Source of the DNA: Hyphochytrium catenoides
Taxonomy: Eukaryota; Sar; Hyphochytriomycetes; Hyphochytriales; Hyphochytriaceae
Length of the DNA: 42,997 nucleotides
Assembly: GCA_900088475.1 (NCBI GenBank)
Contig: FLMG01000436.1
Span: 3,792 to 46,788, forward strand
Direction: 5' to 3'
Both the position numbers and the translations under genes were made by a program. The notes beneath the pieces were generated by a model. The model was not told the origin of the DNA, did not search any database, and saw only the letters and a program-made list of their open reading frames with translations. Below are positions 20,766-31,170 of this stretch, in pieces. Every line of letters starts with the position of its first letter. The stretch's first letter is position 1.

Positions 20766-21424
20766 GTGACACACGATAGTTTATGGTAGCATACATACTG
20801 TATAAGAATAAGAGGACGAGCCTTTCCTTTTGGCGGACGGAGCGAATGCACTGGGAAGAGCAAGAGTTAGTACAGGTCTTTGTTCTGGGTGTTACGTTGG
20901 AGGATATTCTTTTTTCTCGCGAATGAAGATGAGTTGACGGTGGTAAGCTATGCTGCCGAAAGGGAAGCGATTCTAATAGCCATAGCAGTAGCAGCAATGT
21001 GGCACACCTTAGTTCATGGTTGCACACAGGATAAGAGTAAGAGGACGACCCTTTCCTTTTGGCGGACGGAGCGAATGCACTGGAACAGCAAGAGTTATTA
21101 CAGGTCTTTGTTCTGAATGTTGGCTTGGAGGATATTCGTTTTTCCTGCGAATCAAGATGCGTTGATGGTGGTAAGCTATGCTGCCGAAAGGGAAGCGACT
21201 CTAATGACCATAGTAGTAGCAGCAATTGTGGCACACGATAGTTCATGGTTGCATACAGGATAAGAGTAAGAGGACGACCCTTTCCTTTTGGCGGACGGAG
21301 CGAATCCACTGGAACAGCTGTTGTTGGCTTGGAGGATATTCCTTTTTCTTGCGAATCAAGATGAGTTGATGGTGGTAGCTATGCTTCCGAAAGGGAAGCG
21401 ACGCTAATGACCATAGTAGCAGCA
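20766..21424. repeat. Three tandem units of about 230 bp
   Basis: Unit 1 runs 20766-20998, unit 2 20999-21227 and unit 3 21228-21424. Each starts with 'gtg(a/g)cacac' and contains 'cctttccttttggcggacgg', 'cttggaggatattc' and 'ccgaaagggaagcga', ending in 'tagcagcaat'-like sequence. Unit 3 lacks about 36 bases present in the others. A 230-codon minus-strand frame (21309-20617) crosses the units, but it reads as repeated low-complexity sequence rather than a protein. Confidence 0.9.
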
Positions 21425-23019
21425 TCAAGGAACAAGAAGGGCCATCTTTCATTTATCGCTTCCTCCAGACTCCTCACTCAAAAATGATGACTTTGTTAAA
21501 TAAGGGTTGTCTCCACAATAGAGTTGAAGCCATGACCACACTCATGTTGATCAACCTTCAACTGCTGCCTTCTTCACCTATTATTCTCTAACTCACCGGG
21601 TTCTTACATTTAATGGCAGACGAGACACCACCAGCAGGAGGACGAAAAATTATGACGTCGTTAACCACTACTGGGAGGGCAATCTTGATGTCATACTCAT
21701 AATCAGGATGGTATGAAGAGTAGGGAAGTAGACCTTTCTTTGTAGATCCACTGTTGTTCGTCTACACCAACTCACTAGCAAAAATCAAGTGAATCAGCCA
21801 ATACTTGGTGGGTCGCGTTCTCTATAAAAGATTCTCGCTATTTATCAGCGGATGATGTGAAACCCCCTGTCTCCACCTTAGCATGCTGGTGCATCCAATC
21901 ACCGTTCCCTCCTCAGTGAATAGAGGTCTAAAAAATAAGTCTTTGTAGCCACAGACAGCAGTGCAAGAAGGGTTGTTGGTCACCTTCTACTTCTTCTGGC
22001 ATGAAGGGGCGCTGTGGTCCCATTCGACACTTCTCTTGCCAAGACTACGCCCATCTTCTTGACACTACTACTAATCTGCCCCTTTCTGCAAGACACTGCA
22101 CCACCATGTCCATCAAAGGGTGGAAGTTGATGTTTTTGATCGCGGCAAAAATGTTCTTCCCCAACCCAAGCCAAGGAGGAGAGACCTATGCTCATGGACA
22201 CTTACAGTTCCGGCTATTCCTTGTATTTGATTGTCTACCCTCTAACGACATAAAAACCCGCTCGCTGATGATGCAAAATACGTCTAACATCTGTTTAACA
22301 TCTGCTTCTTCTGGCAGGCTGCTACCATGATTGTACCGTCTCTGTCCAGACGAAAGAGTAAGACAAGGAAGAAGAGGAGCACGCCAAACTACTATCCCTC
22401 GTGCACGAGGCCATCATCAGAGCTCCTGGCTGGGCTTGACTCAGGCTTTTTGGTCTCTCTTCTAAAGCTGTGAGGCTTGCTAGCTGCTGGTATTTAGTGC
22501 TTTTGATCCCTTCATAAGGCACTTGGTTGGTTCAAAGGAGTGTCCTCTCACCGATCGTCGTCCTCTACGGCGGTGGTCTAAGATGCGTCCTGCCTTTCTC
22601 TTTGTCCAAAGGAATGCCAATGAATAGTTTACTATTTCTTTGACAGTAAATCTGCGACGTCCTCATCATCATCAGCACAGTGCAGCTAGACTAGACTCTA
22701 CTCAGCCCCAAGTGGATCACAATGATAGTAGCTATTGTATCGTCTATCTGGTAGTCTATCCGCTCTCCTCCTTGACACCTTCGACCTTTACAGTCGTCAA
22801 TGATCAACGACAGCCCGTATTGTTGTTTGTCAGCTACTCCTGCTGTCCCCTACCAATCGTCGTCATCCTTACTCTTCTCCTCCTATTCAGCAATGATTCC
22901 GTCAACGAAGTGCAAGCTCTACAAGCAGTCAGTCACTTTTCAACTTTCTTGGAAGCCCTCAAACGCCAAGAATCACTGGACAAAGCACTTCCGGGTAAAC
23001 CAACAAAAACCGAGATACA
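21425..23019. other. Intergenic region
   Basis: No recognisable coding sequence, RNA gene or repeat partner was found. The final part is the upstream region of the secreted-protein gene at 23020. Open frames at 22640-23050 and 22800-23132 overlap that gene's 5' end in other frames and have no family features. Confidence 0.35.
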
Positions 23020-23604
23020 ATGTACCTTCCTGCAACCTCCCTGTTGCTGACCTTCTGCGCTGTGCTCTCGCTGGAGTTTTCGAGTGCCAAGCAAGTGTTG
23101 TTAACCTACAAAAAATTGGTTTCTTTCACTGATCTGGACAACGGCCATCCTCCAATCCGGAACCACATTGAAAGCTTCGCTATGATGGTAGATACCTTTT
23201 CTGACAACGGATCCAACGATGCGCCAAGGGAACAAGCTAAAGTATACGACCGCTGGGCCTGCGCCAACGCTTACTGCCAGGGAAGATCCCCCCCTAACTG
23301 GACTCTACGCAATGAGGTCAATGGCAAGGAGGTTTGTGACGACCAAGGCATATGCTATAGATTTGAAGTCTACCTGGCTTTTAACATGGCTCTCTGGGAT
23401 AAGAATCTTTGGGATGCTCCGCAGACAACCACCAACATTGCCAGAGTCACGCATGCTGACAGTTGGGGAATGCATTGCCGTATGAACAAGAAACGCGGTT
23501 TTCGATCAGGCGAACCTCAAAATTCCGTCGAAGTGTTTGCCGTCCTGGAATGTCGTCCCAGCTATGGTATGTGGGGCAACACCAACGCTGCCAGCTTCAA
23601 GTGA
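23020..23604 (+). CDS. Secreted six-cysteine protein of unknown family
   Basis: The 194-residue protein starts 'MYLPATSLLLTFCAVLSLEF', a good signal peptide with likely cleavage near residues 22-25. The mature part has six cysteines at residues 81, 86, 106, 112, 153 and 178, an even number that suits three disulfides, and one N-glycosylation site (NWT, residue 93). It is rich in Trp and Asn. I recognise no catalytic motif and no membrane anchor, so it is probably an extracellular protein. In a pathogen or symbiont such a protein would be an effector candidate, but nothing in the sequence proves that. The start is supported by the hydrophobic leader, and the gene looks intronless. Confidence 0.65.
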   Translation: MYLPATSLLLTFCAVLSLEFSSAKQVLLTYKKLVSFTDLDNGHPPIRNHIESFAMMVDTFSDNGSNDAPREQAKVYDRWACANAYCQGRSPPNWTLRNEVNGKEVCDDQGICYRFEVYLAFNMALWDKNLWDAPQTTTNIARVTHADSWGMHCRMNKKRGFRSGEPQNSVEVFAVLECRPSYGMWGNTNAASFK

Positions 23605-25719
23605 GGAGGGGAACCTAAAGACGTAAAACAGTCCTCAGTCTGCTGCACGGGCTCTTCGTTGCCTATGAACTGAATTTAGCTCATAACAAGGGACATAAGT
23701 CAGCCTTTGAGGTCCTCGGCGGCGATAGTAGAAGGTCTTCATCGGTTTGTCAAGAAAAAGATGAATAGTAACGATGGCAATAATATGAGATAAGGTTTCT
23801 GTCACCTTCTGCTGAAAAGGCGCGATCATTGGATGTTGTTTCGTGGGTCTTGGTTGGTCTCTCGTTGCATTGAAGCGTCATCGTCGTTGTTGAGGACGAT
23901 CCCGAAATACACTACGATTGGTAGTGAACGTTCTACACTTTCTCCTCGCGCTTGCTAGCATTTGTATGATAAATAAGAGAAGAAGAAACTCATCTCCATC
24001 AGCTATCGTCACCAACAAGGGTTGATGAAGATTAAAGTCAAGGCCTTCTCATCATCAGCCATCAGCCTTGATCACCTCACATCATCTGTCAATCCGGAGT
24101 TGAGTTCCGGGTTCTGATTGCTCCGTCAAATCATGAAAAACCATAATCTCGGCATTATTGCAGCGTTGCAGGGGAACAGAGATCCGTCTGCAGATTGTAG
24201 TCAGTCGCAGTGAGAGAAGAGAGAGGGAGGTTCACACGCACAATATTTATTAGAGTAAGAGCCTTGCTGATCCGCGTACTCGTTCCTCAGCGTGGAGGAG
24301 GGCGACCTTCCCTCTTATATCCGCATGCTCTGCGACGTAACCTGTCTGGGCCGCTGCATGAAGAACTAAGGTGTTAGTAGGAGACCCCTGTATGTGTAGG
24401 GCAGAACGTACTCTTCTGTCTATCTCGTCACCGAACCGTATCATCCTTCTCAGTTCCCAAAGCATCTTAGTGTTCCCATCACTGGTTGGTGGGGAAGGCG
24501 GCAAATATCCTATCGGTGGGTATCTTCTCCAAATCAATTCTCCAGAAAATGAGAGAGAAGAAGGAAATGTCTGGAAGAATTTGGCTTAATTCTACCACCA
24601 CCACGACGGTGGGGAGGGGAAAGTTGCCCTCTAGGTGGTGGTGGTGTTCTGTTCGCTGGATGGTCCGTGTTGGTGTGCGGAACTTGCTGTCGCAGATAAT
24701 GCTATCTTCTGAAGCCACACCACTTGAACTAGCTCTGGAGGACGCTTCCAGTGTTGCGCAACCAGCGACACTAATGGAATTGTCCTCGGCTCAATTCCCA
24801 TCATCATCGTTGATCTGGTGGGTCTTCTATTGATGAACACATAATCGGTATTAAGAAGGACACGAGGTCATTGCAACTTTTCAAAGTCAATGAATTGGTC
24901 GTCTTTCTTTCGCCCGCTATCGTAGCAGCAGAAGTACGTGTGAAAAAGGGGCAGAAGAGAAGGGAGCAATGAGCTGGAAGAAGCACACAAGCATCATCGT
25001 GAGACTAGAGTTTTACTTTTATGTGTCCATCGACCGCAACAACGCACGGCGGTGTCGACGTCATAGTTAGTGCTCATAAAAAGATAAAGAAGGAAAGGAT
25101 TGATGAAGGAGACATCACCCGCACGGTGCCAGGAGAAAGACAAGCAAAAGCAATCGTCGTGGCGGCGGAATTAAGCAGCCAACAAGTGCTTGTTAGCATC
25201 ATTCTTGAGAGAACAAGAAAGGGAAAAAGCATAACTAGTGAAAGGACCAACTAGAAAGCTAGAAGACAGAGTGAAGATGAGGCGACGCTAAATTCCATGT
25301 TCATGGCGGCCGGATAGCATCTGGCATAAAGAAGGATGAACGATGAAGATGAAGAAGGCTGAAGAAGGAACAAGGGCAAAGCCAATTCTAAGTCAGAAAG
25401 CCTTCTTCTTGTTGAACAGGGCTCAAAAGGGACTTCAAGTGTGTCATTGCATCTCCAACTAACGTTCTCTGCTGATCGGATGAAGCACCCGTCAGAGTGA
25501 TTAAGTCCCCCGCCTGTCCATAAAGATGCTTAATACGGCTCAAGATATTGATAATGTGCTCATGACATTCCCACAGTGGACGATCTAAGCTGACCTACAT
25601 GTAGGCCCGTGGTGATCGTGTACATCTCGTCATCCTAGTTCTCAACTGAACGATGGTATGCCCAATGTTCCCGACTTAGTGTCAAACCTGAGCCTCCTCC
25701 TACTCTTCCGAGGTCTGCT
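23605..25719. other. Intergenic region
   Basis: A minus-strand frame at 24250-24537 ends in a stop followed by 'ataaatattg' and has fairly protein-like composition ('RRMIRFGDEIDRRVRSAL'). It might be a terminal exon, but I recognise no family. Otherwise I see no gene, RNA or repeat here. Confidence 0.3.
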
Positions 25720-26115
25720 GGGAAGGCAAGCGCTTAAGATATGTTACCTTTCCTCTGACAGTTCTTACTTACCAGAGCTCTCTCATGCCTCCTTGTTCTC
25801 TCTATATTTGCTGCTCCATAAGTACTCTTCCAATGCCCTGGCCCTCACTTTTAGTTGCACCCCCGACCCCCTCTTTTGGAACAGCAAATGCCATGAGAAG
25901 GATACTCATGCAAGGAGAGAGAGTTGAAATAGAGAGACAGATTGTTTGAGAGAGAGTGGAGAGTGAGGGAGTGGAGATGGAAGAGAGGAGAGAGAGAGTT
26001 AGAGAGGAAAAAAGAGAGAGGTTTCACGTCAACCACAACCGTTGATCCAAACGTCATCCCTGTCATCAGCTCATGTCTCCTCCGTCTCGTTCTCTTCTAT
26101 TCTCCATCTTCTGCG
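25720..26115 (+). repeat. Dispersed repeat, third family, copy A
   Basis: This resembles 27330-27820: 'gggaaggcaagcgct', 'ctggccctcactt', 'tagttgcacc', a GA-rich microsatellite, then 'gag(a)ggt(t/g)tcac' with 'gtcaacc' and 'ccaaacgtcat'-like words. The GA tract is longer in the second copy. No coding capacity is seen. Confidence 0.6.
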
Positions 26116-26715
26116 GCGATCTCCTAGGCTACTTCCTCCGCACGTGCACTACCTCGGTCTCAGTCTGCAACCAACACGGCAAAGGCGAAACAATTTGCCT
26201 GCATCCGTGCTGCTCACTGATCACAGCTTCACGTCATGGCTTCCTCGCACGGTCATCTACTTCAGTTGGACTTTTTGTCTTGCTTCGAAAATGGCCTACT
26301 CAGTGCCATTCGCGCTCTTTATATATATATGTACATATATATCATACGCTATGGATGCTATAAATGACACCTTCATCCCTTCAGGGCTCTTGTTTAGGAT
26401 CGCTAAGCTGGAATCCCAGCATCATCATATGCCAGTTATCGCTCGATTTTGCACTTCAGTCACGCTTGCAGCTCTCTCTCTTCTTGTTCTCTCTGCTCTG
26501 TCTCTCTCTTTGCCGATCCTTCTCCTTGTAGTGCTGCACAAAGGTTAGAGTTCGGTCGTCGTTGCTATACACCTGGCTTGCCTACTATCTCTCTCGTCTC
26601 TCCCTCGTGTCTCCGAAGGGAAGCACTACAATAATACTTCATCCTGCTTCTCACTCCGAGGACTATGTGACGAAATGGTGCCAACAAAGACTTTAAATGA
26701 GCAGCAGAAAAATTT

Positions 26716-26902
26716 TCTCTCAACCTCAAAGCTTCACGGACCGGCTCACCCAGCAGGCAGTGAGTGTCACTATTCCCTTGTCAATTGTTCCTACCTCTTC
26801 CCATTATGGCTTTCTCTCAACCTCAAAGCTTCACGGCCTGGCTCGCCCAGCAGGCAGTGAGTGTCGCTATTCCCCTGTCAAGTGTTCCTACCTCTTCCCA
26901 TT
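26716..26902. repeat. Two tandem units of 97 bp
   Basis: Units 26716-26812 and 26813-26902 share 'tctctcaacctcaaagcttc', 'cagcaggcagtgagtgtc' and 'gttcctacctcttcccatt'. There is no evident function. Confidence 0.85.
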
Positions 26903-26984
26903 CTTGCTACATGTATCGGGTACTGTACCTTATGACCTATGATCAAAGAGTTGGCTGTCAACAATGCTTTGGTGATCCTTTCGG

Positions 26985-27150
26985 CAATCATTGACGTGTC
27001 CTCTGGCCCTTGTATCTTCTTCTTCTCTACTTGTTGTTGATGAGGAGGATGCCCAACAGAACTGTCTTATTTGGACCTTAAAGATCAAACAAGGGTACTT
27101 CCCACCTCAGAGGATGTCCGCAGTTGGCAGTAGTGCTAAGGCTTGAGGGA
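26985..27150 (+). repeat. Partial copy of the second dispersed repeat family
   Basis: 'cctctggcccttgtatct', 'caacagaactgtct', 'atttggacct' and 'aaagatcaaa' match 15035-15100 in the same order. It is truncated or diverged after about 27150. Confidence 0.55.
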
Positions 27151-27329
27151 CAGAGTAAAAAAAACATGCTTGATTGGCGAACCGCACTCGCCAGGAAAGG
27201 ATAAATAGTAGGAGGTGAGAGGAGAAGAGGCAGTGTATAGTTCTACCTATGGTCTCTTCTGTCTCTTCATTAATGCGGTATCATCATTCTCAGTATCCAA
27301 AGCACCTTATTGTTCCAGGCAAACCGAAA

Positions 27330-27668
27330 GGGAAGGCAAGCGCTGGCAACCTTCCTTTAGCTCCCTCCTCTCTCCTTCCTTTCTTTATGCTGTTTTGTCT
27401 CACCAAACCATCGCGCAGTCTGGCCGGGCTCCAATCCAAGGCGCTGGCCCTCACTTCTAGTTGCACCAACCCCTCAAGGCCCCTCTATTTGATCAAGAAG
27501 GACCACCTAATAATGTTCTGGGAGACCACCTATGCAAGAAAGGAGAGAGAGGAGTGATAGTGAGACAGAGAAAGAGAGAGAGANNNNNNNNNNNNNNNNN
27601 NNNNNNNNNNNAGAGAGAGAGAGAGAGAGAGGGAGGAGAGAGAGGGAGAGGGAAGAGAGGGAGAAAGG

Positions 27669-27701
<33 letters not shown>

Positions 27702-27820
27702 GGACGGACACCGACAGAGAGAAAGAAGAGAGAGAGAGGTGTCACCTCAACCCACTCCTTTTGATCGAAAGGTCATCTGTCGTCTGTCATCACTTCATAT
27801 CTCCCCAGTCTCATTCTCAG
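27330..27820 (+). repeat. Dispersed repeat, third family, copy B, with a GA tract
   Basis: This is the partner of 25720-26115. The internal GA microsatellite (about 27541-27740) is expanded relative to copy A and contains a run of unknown bases. The word 'gcgcagtctggc' at about 27414 also occurs near 16062, next to the 1.2 kb repeat, so the families share modules. Confidence 0.6.
27584..27611. other. Assembly gap of 28 N inside a GA microsatellite
   Basis: Twenty-eight undetermined bases lie inside a GA tract. The true length is unknown; the gap is most likely due to the microsatellite. No coding sequence is affected. Confidence 0.95.
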
Positions 27821-28777
27821 GTGCATAAACAACGAAGCAGGAGAAATATGAAAGTTTCCATGTAACCTTCGAACTTTGAAGCTGACCTCTGGTTATATAT
27901 CTGGAGGTTGAAATAATACAGAAATGTAAAGAGAAGGTGATTGAAAGTATCATTGTGGGCTTGGGAGGTGGATTTGGGGTGACCCAATAGTGCACTCAAT
28001 GCCCCTGTAACGGCCCGAGAGCCAGTTCCTGAAGATCCGCTCTTCAAAAAATTCGTGGCCCACTCTTGGCCCCTCTCAGGCACTCACTTGCAGTGCGGCA
28101 GCCAGTCCGCTTCTTCTCTCTCTCACTATCACCTTATTATGACCTTGTTTGTCGTCTGTCTCTTCCATCATCATCTGCCCTTAGTTCTGCTTCAAGTGTA
28201 TGTCGCTTTGGCTTGTGGTTGACCCATCAGGGAAGATAACACTCAGTCGCTAAGAGATAGGGAGCGAGAAGAACGATGGAAATGATGGCCGACTGTGCTT
28301 CGGATCCACAAGAGGCACGGGAGACCATGGAGGATGAAGAGTTATAAACAGCTGTCCAACCGAAGCGAAGGCGCTTGTCAGAACTATACCAAGGCTATGA
28401 ATAAGGTCACAGCAGGAGGAATCAAGTGTAAGGTATAGATAAAAGATAACATATTACATTAGTTAGAATTACCTCCTTCTTGTAGAGGATAGAGTGAGTT
28501 CCATTGGCTTGTCTGTTGTGCCTCTCTTCGTCCTCGCTGACGCGCTTGAAGGACTGAAACGACCCTCTCCCTGAGCCTTGCTTGCGACTTTATCACGCAG
28601 ATGTGTACATAGCGGGTAGAGGGATTTGGCCCTCAGCTGAAGGTGCCACTCTTTTCTCTCCAAAATCTTCTCACTTTTGAAAAGAGGAGCCCAAGAGTAG
28701 GCTTCTTCTGCTGCCCGTCTCGCTGTTTCGACAAAGCAGCAAGCACCTTTTGTCCCAGAGGTAGATAGAGCTGAATA
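27821..28777. other. Intergenic region upstream of the deacetylase gene
   Basis: No recognisable gene or RNA. Two open minus-strand frames at 28469-28881 overlap the start of the deacetylase gene and are unsupported. The promoter of that gene must lie here, but I see no clear TATA box or initiator motif. Confidence 0.35.
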
Positions 28778-31170
28778 ATGAAGCTGCAATCCCTTCTCCT
28801 AGCAGCTTTTAGCTGCTTCCTTGCGGCTGCGGAAGCCGCGCGAGTGGATCGTTGCACTGTCCCAAACTTTATCGCTCCCACCTACGATGACGGGCCAGCA
28901 GCTGGCACCACGCCCACGCTTCTGGACACCCTGATCAAGGAAAAAGCAAAGCTAACGTTCTTTGTGGTTGGCCAGATGTTAGATAGTGCTGAGGGTAAAG
29001 AAATCCTAAAGAAGATGGACGCCGATGGCCAGCACATTGCAATGCACTCTCACACCCACCAAGATATCGACAAGATGACCAGGGAACAGATAGCAGAGGA
29101 GGTCAAGCAGAACAGTGACAGAGTCAACCATGTTATCAACAAGCGCCCAAGGTTCTTCCGCTGCCCATTCGGCTCCTGTGGACCCGAGAAAGTGGCTATT
29201 TTGGAGTCGCTGGGCCTGAGAGTGATTCACTGGAGCGATGACGCGGGTTAGTAGCAGAGCGACAGCCACTGCACCCGTTGATCGCTTTTCTTCTGAGGCT
29301 CGTCCTTTGTTCCTTTTTTCAGTATTCTGGCTGTTCTACTTCATATGCCCAGTCTCTGCCTAGTCGTGTACTTTGCCCTCTCTCACTTGTCATACTGACC
29401 CTTACTTTGGCCTCTTCCCCTTACCCGCCAGGTGACACTAATGACTGGAGGCCCGAGAACGCCAACAAGGTAGCGAACGTGGTCAACACGTACAGGAAGG
29501 CATTGGACGACCCCAACGTCAGCATCTTCCTGCAGCACGACCTATACAGCTGGTCAGTGCAGGCGGCTAAGGAATTCATTCCGCTTATCAGATCTAAGGG
29601 AAAAGTCGTGGCAACCGTACCGGAATGTTTGGGAGACTCGAAGCTGTACTACACAGAGGCCGAGTGGACAGCTATCCTCCAGCAGTTCCAAGGAGGAGTC
29701 GCAGCCCCTACACCTTCCCTTACTCCAGCTCCTCGGCCTGTAACTGTTGCACCAGTAGCACCTACACCGGCTCCAGTTGCACCTACACCGGCTCCAGTTG
29801 CACCTACACCGGCTCCAGTTGCACCTACACCGCCTCCAGAGGCTCCCACACTAGCTCCTGTGGCGCCAACATCAGCGCCTGGGGCTCCTAGCCCTGAGTC
29901 CCCTCCTGCCACCACGCAGCCAGCGGCTACGGGGGCACCGCAAGTTCCGACTTTGGCCCCGATCGAGGCTCCTAACACGCCAGCACCTGGACCCAGCGAG
30001 AGTCCTTCCGCTACCCCCTCTCCCAACTCTGAAGCCCCTGCACCTGGCTCTCAGTCTCCCCCTATTTTGACACCGATCACGGACAGTCCTTACTATCCTC
30101 CAGCAGCACCAAGTGAGCTTCCTACCAGCTCCACACCGACATCCGCTCCAGCCACAGGAGGAGAGACGTCCGCCCCACCTGCCTCACAGCTCCCTACTTT
30201 AGCTCCGATGGAGCCATCCACTGAGGCGCCTCCGATTGGAGAGCAAACTCCTCCACCTTCCTCTCAGTCTCCTCCAGTGGTGACTCCAATCACTGACTCT
30301 CCTAACTATCCTCCGACATCACCAAGTGAGCTGCCTGCAACCTCATCGCCCACCAGTTCTCCAACCACAGGCGCGGAGACCCCTGCCCCCAGTGCTTCGG
30401 AGATTCCTACTCTCGCGCCTATGGAACCACCAGCAGTCACCCCCACTGCAGGAGGAAGCGAGACTCCTGCCCCTGGTTCGCAACAGCCAACCTCAAGTCC
30501 CGCAGCAGCTCCCACCACAGCTCCCAGCGGGGATCTAGTGCAAGACCCCACTCTGCCGCCTGCGACTCCATCTCAAGCTCCGGGTTCAGCTCCTCCTGTT
30601 ACGGAGACCCCTGCTGCTCCCACTAACACCCCTCCTGCATCTACTGAGACCCCTGCTGTTCCCGTTCCCTCATCTTCGGCACCCGCACCCCAGGAGCAAT
30701 GTGGTGCCGCACAGAACAACGTTGACTACTTTGGCAATGACCTCAAGTCGACCAGAAGGAAGAGATCATCGGACTGCTGCGCTGACTGCCTTCAGACTCA
30801 AGGCTGCGAGGGCTATGTGTGGACCAAGTACAGAGGAGGGACCTGCTGGCTCAAGAGCAGTCTTTCCTCTCGGCGGACATGGAGCTACGGTGCTGTCTCC
30901 GCCGCTGTAATAGCTTCTCCAAGCGGTGACTCCTCCACCCCACCAGCTGAGGGATGCACAAAAATGGAGAGAGGCATTGACTATTTTGGAGACGACATCG
31001 GGAATGCTCGTGCGCCAAGAGCGAAAGACTGCTACGACCTTTGCAGAAAGAAGAAAGGTTGCACTGCCTTTGCCTGGAATTCCTACCGAGGAGGGACCTG
31101 CTGGCTAAAGAACGGCACCGGGAAGCGGAAGTACGACTCCAGCGTTACCTCTGGCACTGTTTGTCTCTAA
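28778..31170 (+). CDS. Secreted CE4 polysaccharide (chitin) deacetylase with twin PAN/apple domains
   Basis: Exons 28778..29246 and 29432..31170 give 735 residues. The signal peptide is 'MKLQSLLLAAFSCFLAAAEA'. The catalytic domain has all five CE4 motifs: 'TYDDGP' (residues 35-40; catalytic-base and metal Asp), 'HSHTH' (90-94; metal His), 'RFFRCPFGSCG' (125-135), 'DTNDW' (158-162) and 'FLQHD' (189-193). The enzyme would remove acetyl groups from chitin or a related N-acetylglucosamine polymer outside the cell. A Pro/Thr/Ala/Ser linker of about 330 residues (29700-30690) follows. Two PAN modules end the protein (30694-30915 and 30949-31167), each with 'DYFG(N/D)D' and 'YRGGTCWLK'; oomycete CBEL-type proteins use such modules to bind polysaccharide. 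There is no C-terminal membrane anchor. It is convergent with the surface-protein gene at 32664-33827. Confidence 0.9.
29247..29431 (+). other. 185-nt phase-1 intron of the deacetylase gene
   Basis: The donor is 'gcgg|gttagt' and the acceptor 'cccgccag|gtgaca', with a possible branch site 'tactgac' near 29394-29400. Splicing restores motif 4 ('DTNDW') of the catalytic domain in frame. Without splicing the frame stops at 29251. Confidence 0.9.
29755..29840 (+). repeat. 21-bp tandem repeat coding 'APTPAPV' in the linker
   Basis: Nearly identical 21-bp units (core 'gcacctacaccggctccagt') encode Ala-Pro-Thr-Pro repeats, the expected pattern for an O-glycosylated spacer. Confidence 0.9.
30052..30440 (+). 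repeat. 213-bp duplicated block in the linker
   Basis: The block from 30052 (starting 'SQSPPILTPITDSP') recurs from 30265 ('SQSPPVVTPITDSP') with a period of 213 nt (71 codons), and both copies end in 'PTLAPMEP'. The linker grew by in-frame duplication. Confidence 0.85.

Noticed and set aside
20617-21309. 230-codon minus-strand open frame
   Set aside because: It is a translation of the three tandem DNA units, with no domain and no conservation beyond the DNA repeat.
24250-24537. Minus-strand frame that might be a terminal exon
   Set aside because: Its composition is protein-like, but no family, partner exon or clear acceptor could be supported.
26042-26548. 168-codon plus-strand frame with hydrophobic segments
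   Set aside because: It lies across repeat-derived sequence, and overlapping frames are equally open.
29649-30026. Glycine-rich minus-strand frame in the deacetylase linker
   Set aside because: It is the antisense reading of the Pro/Ala/Thr repeats.
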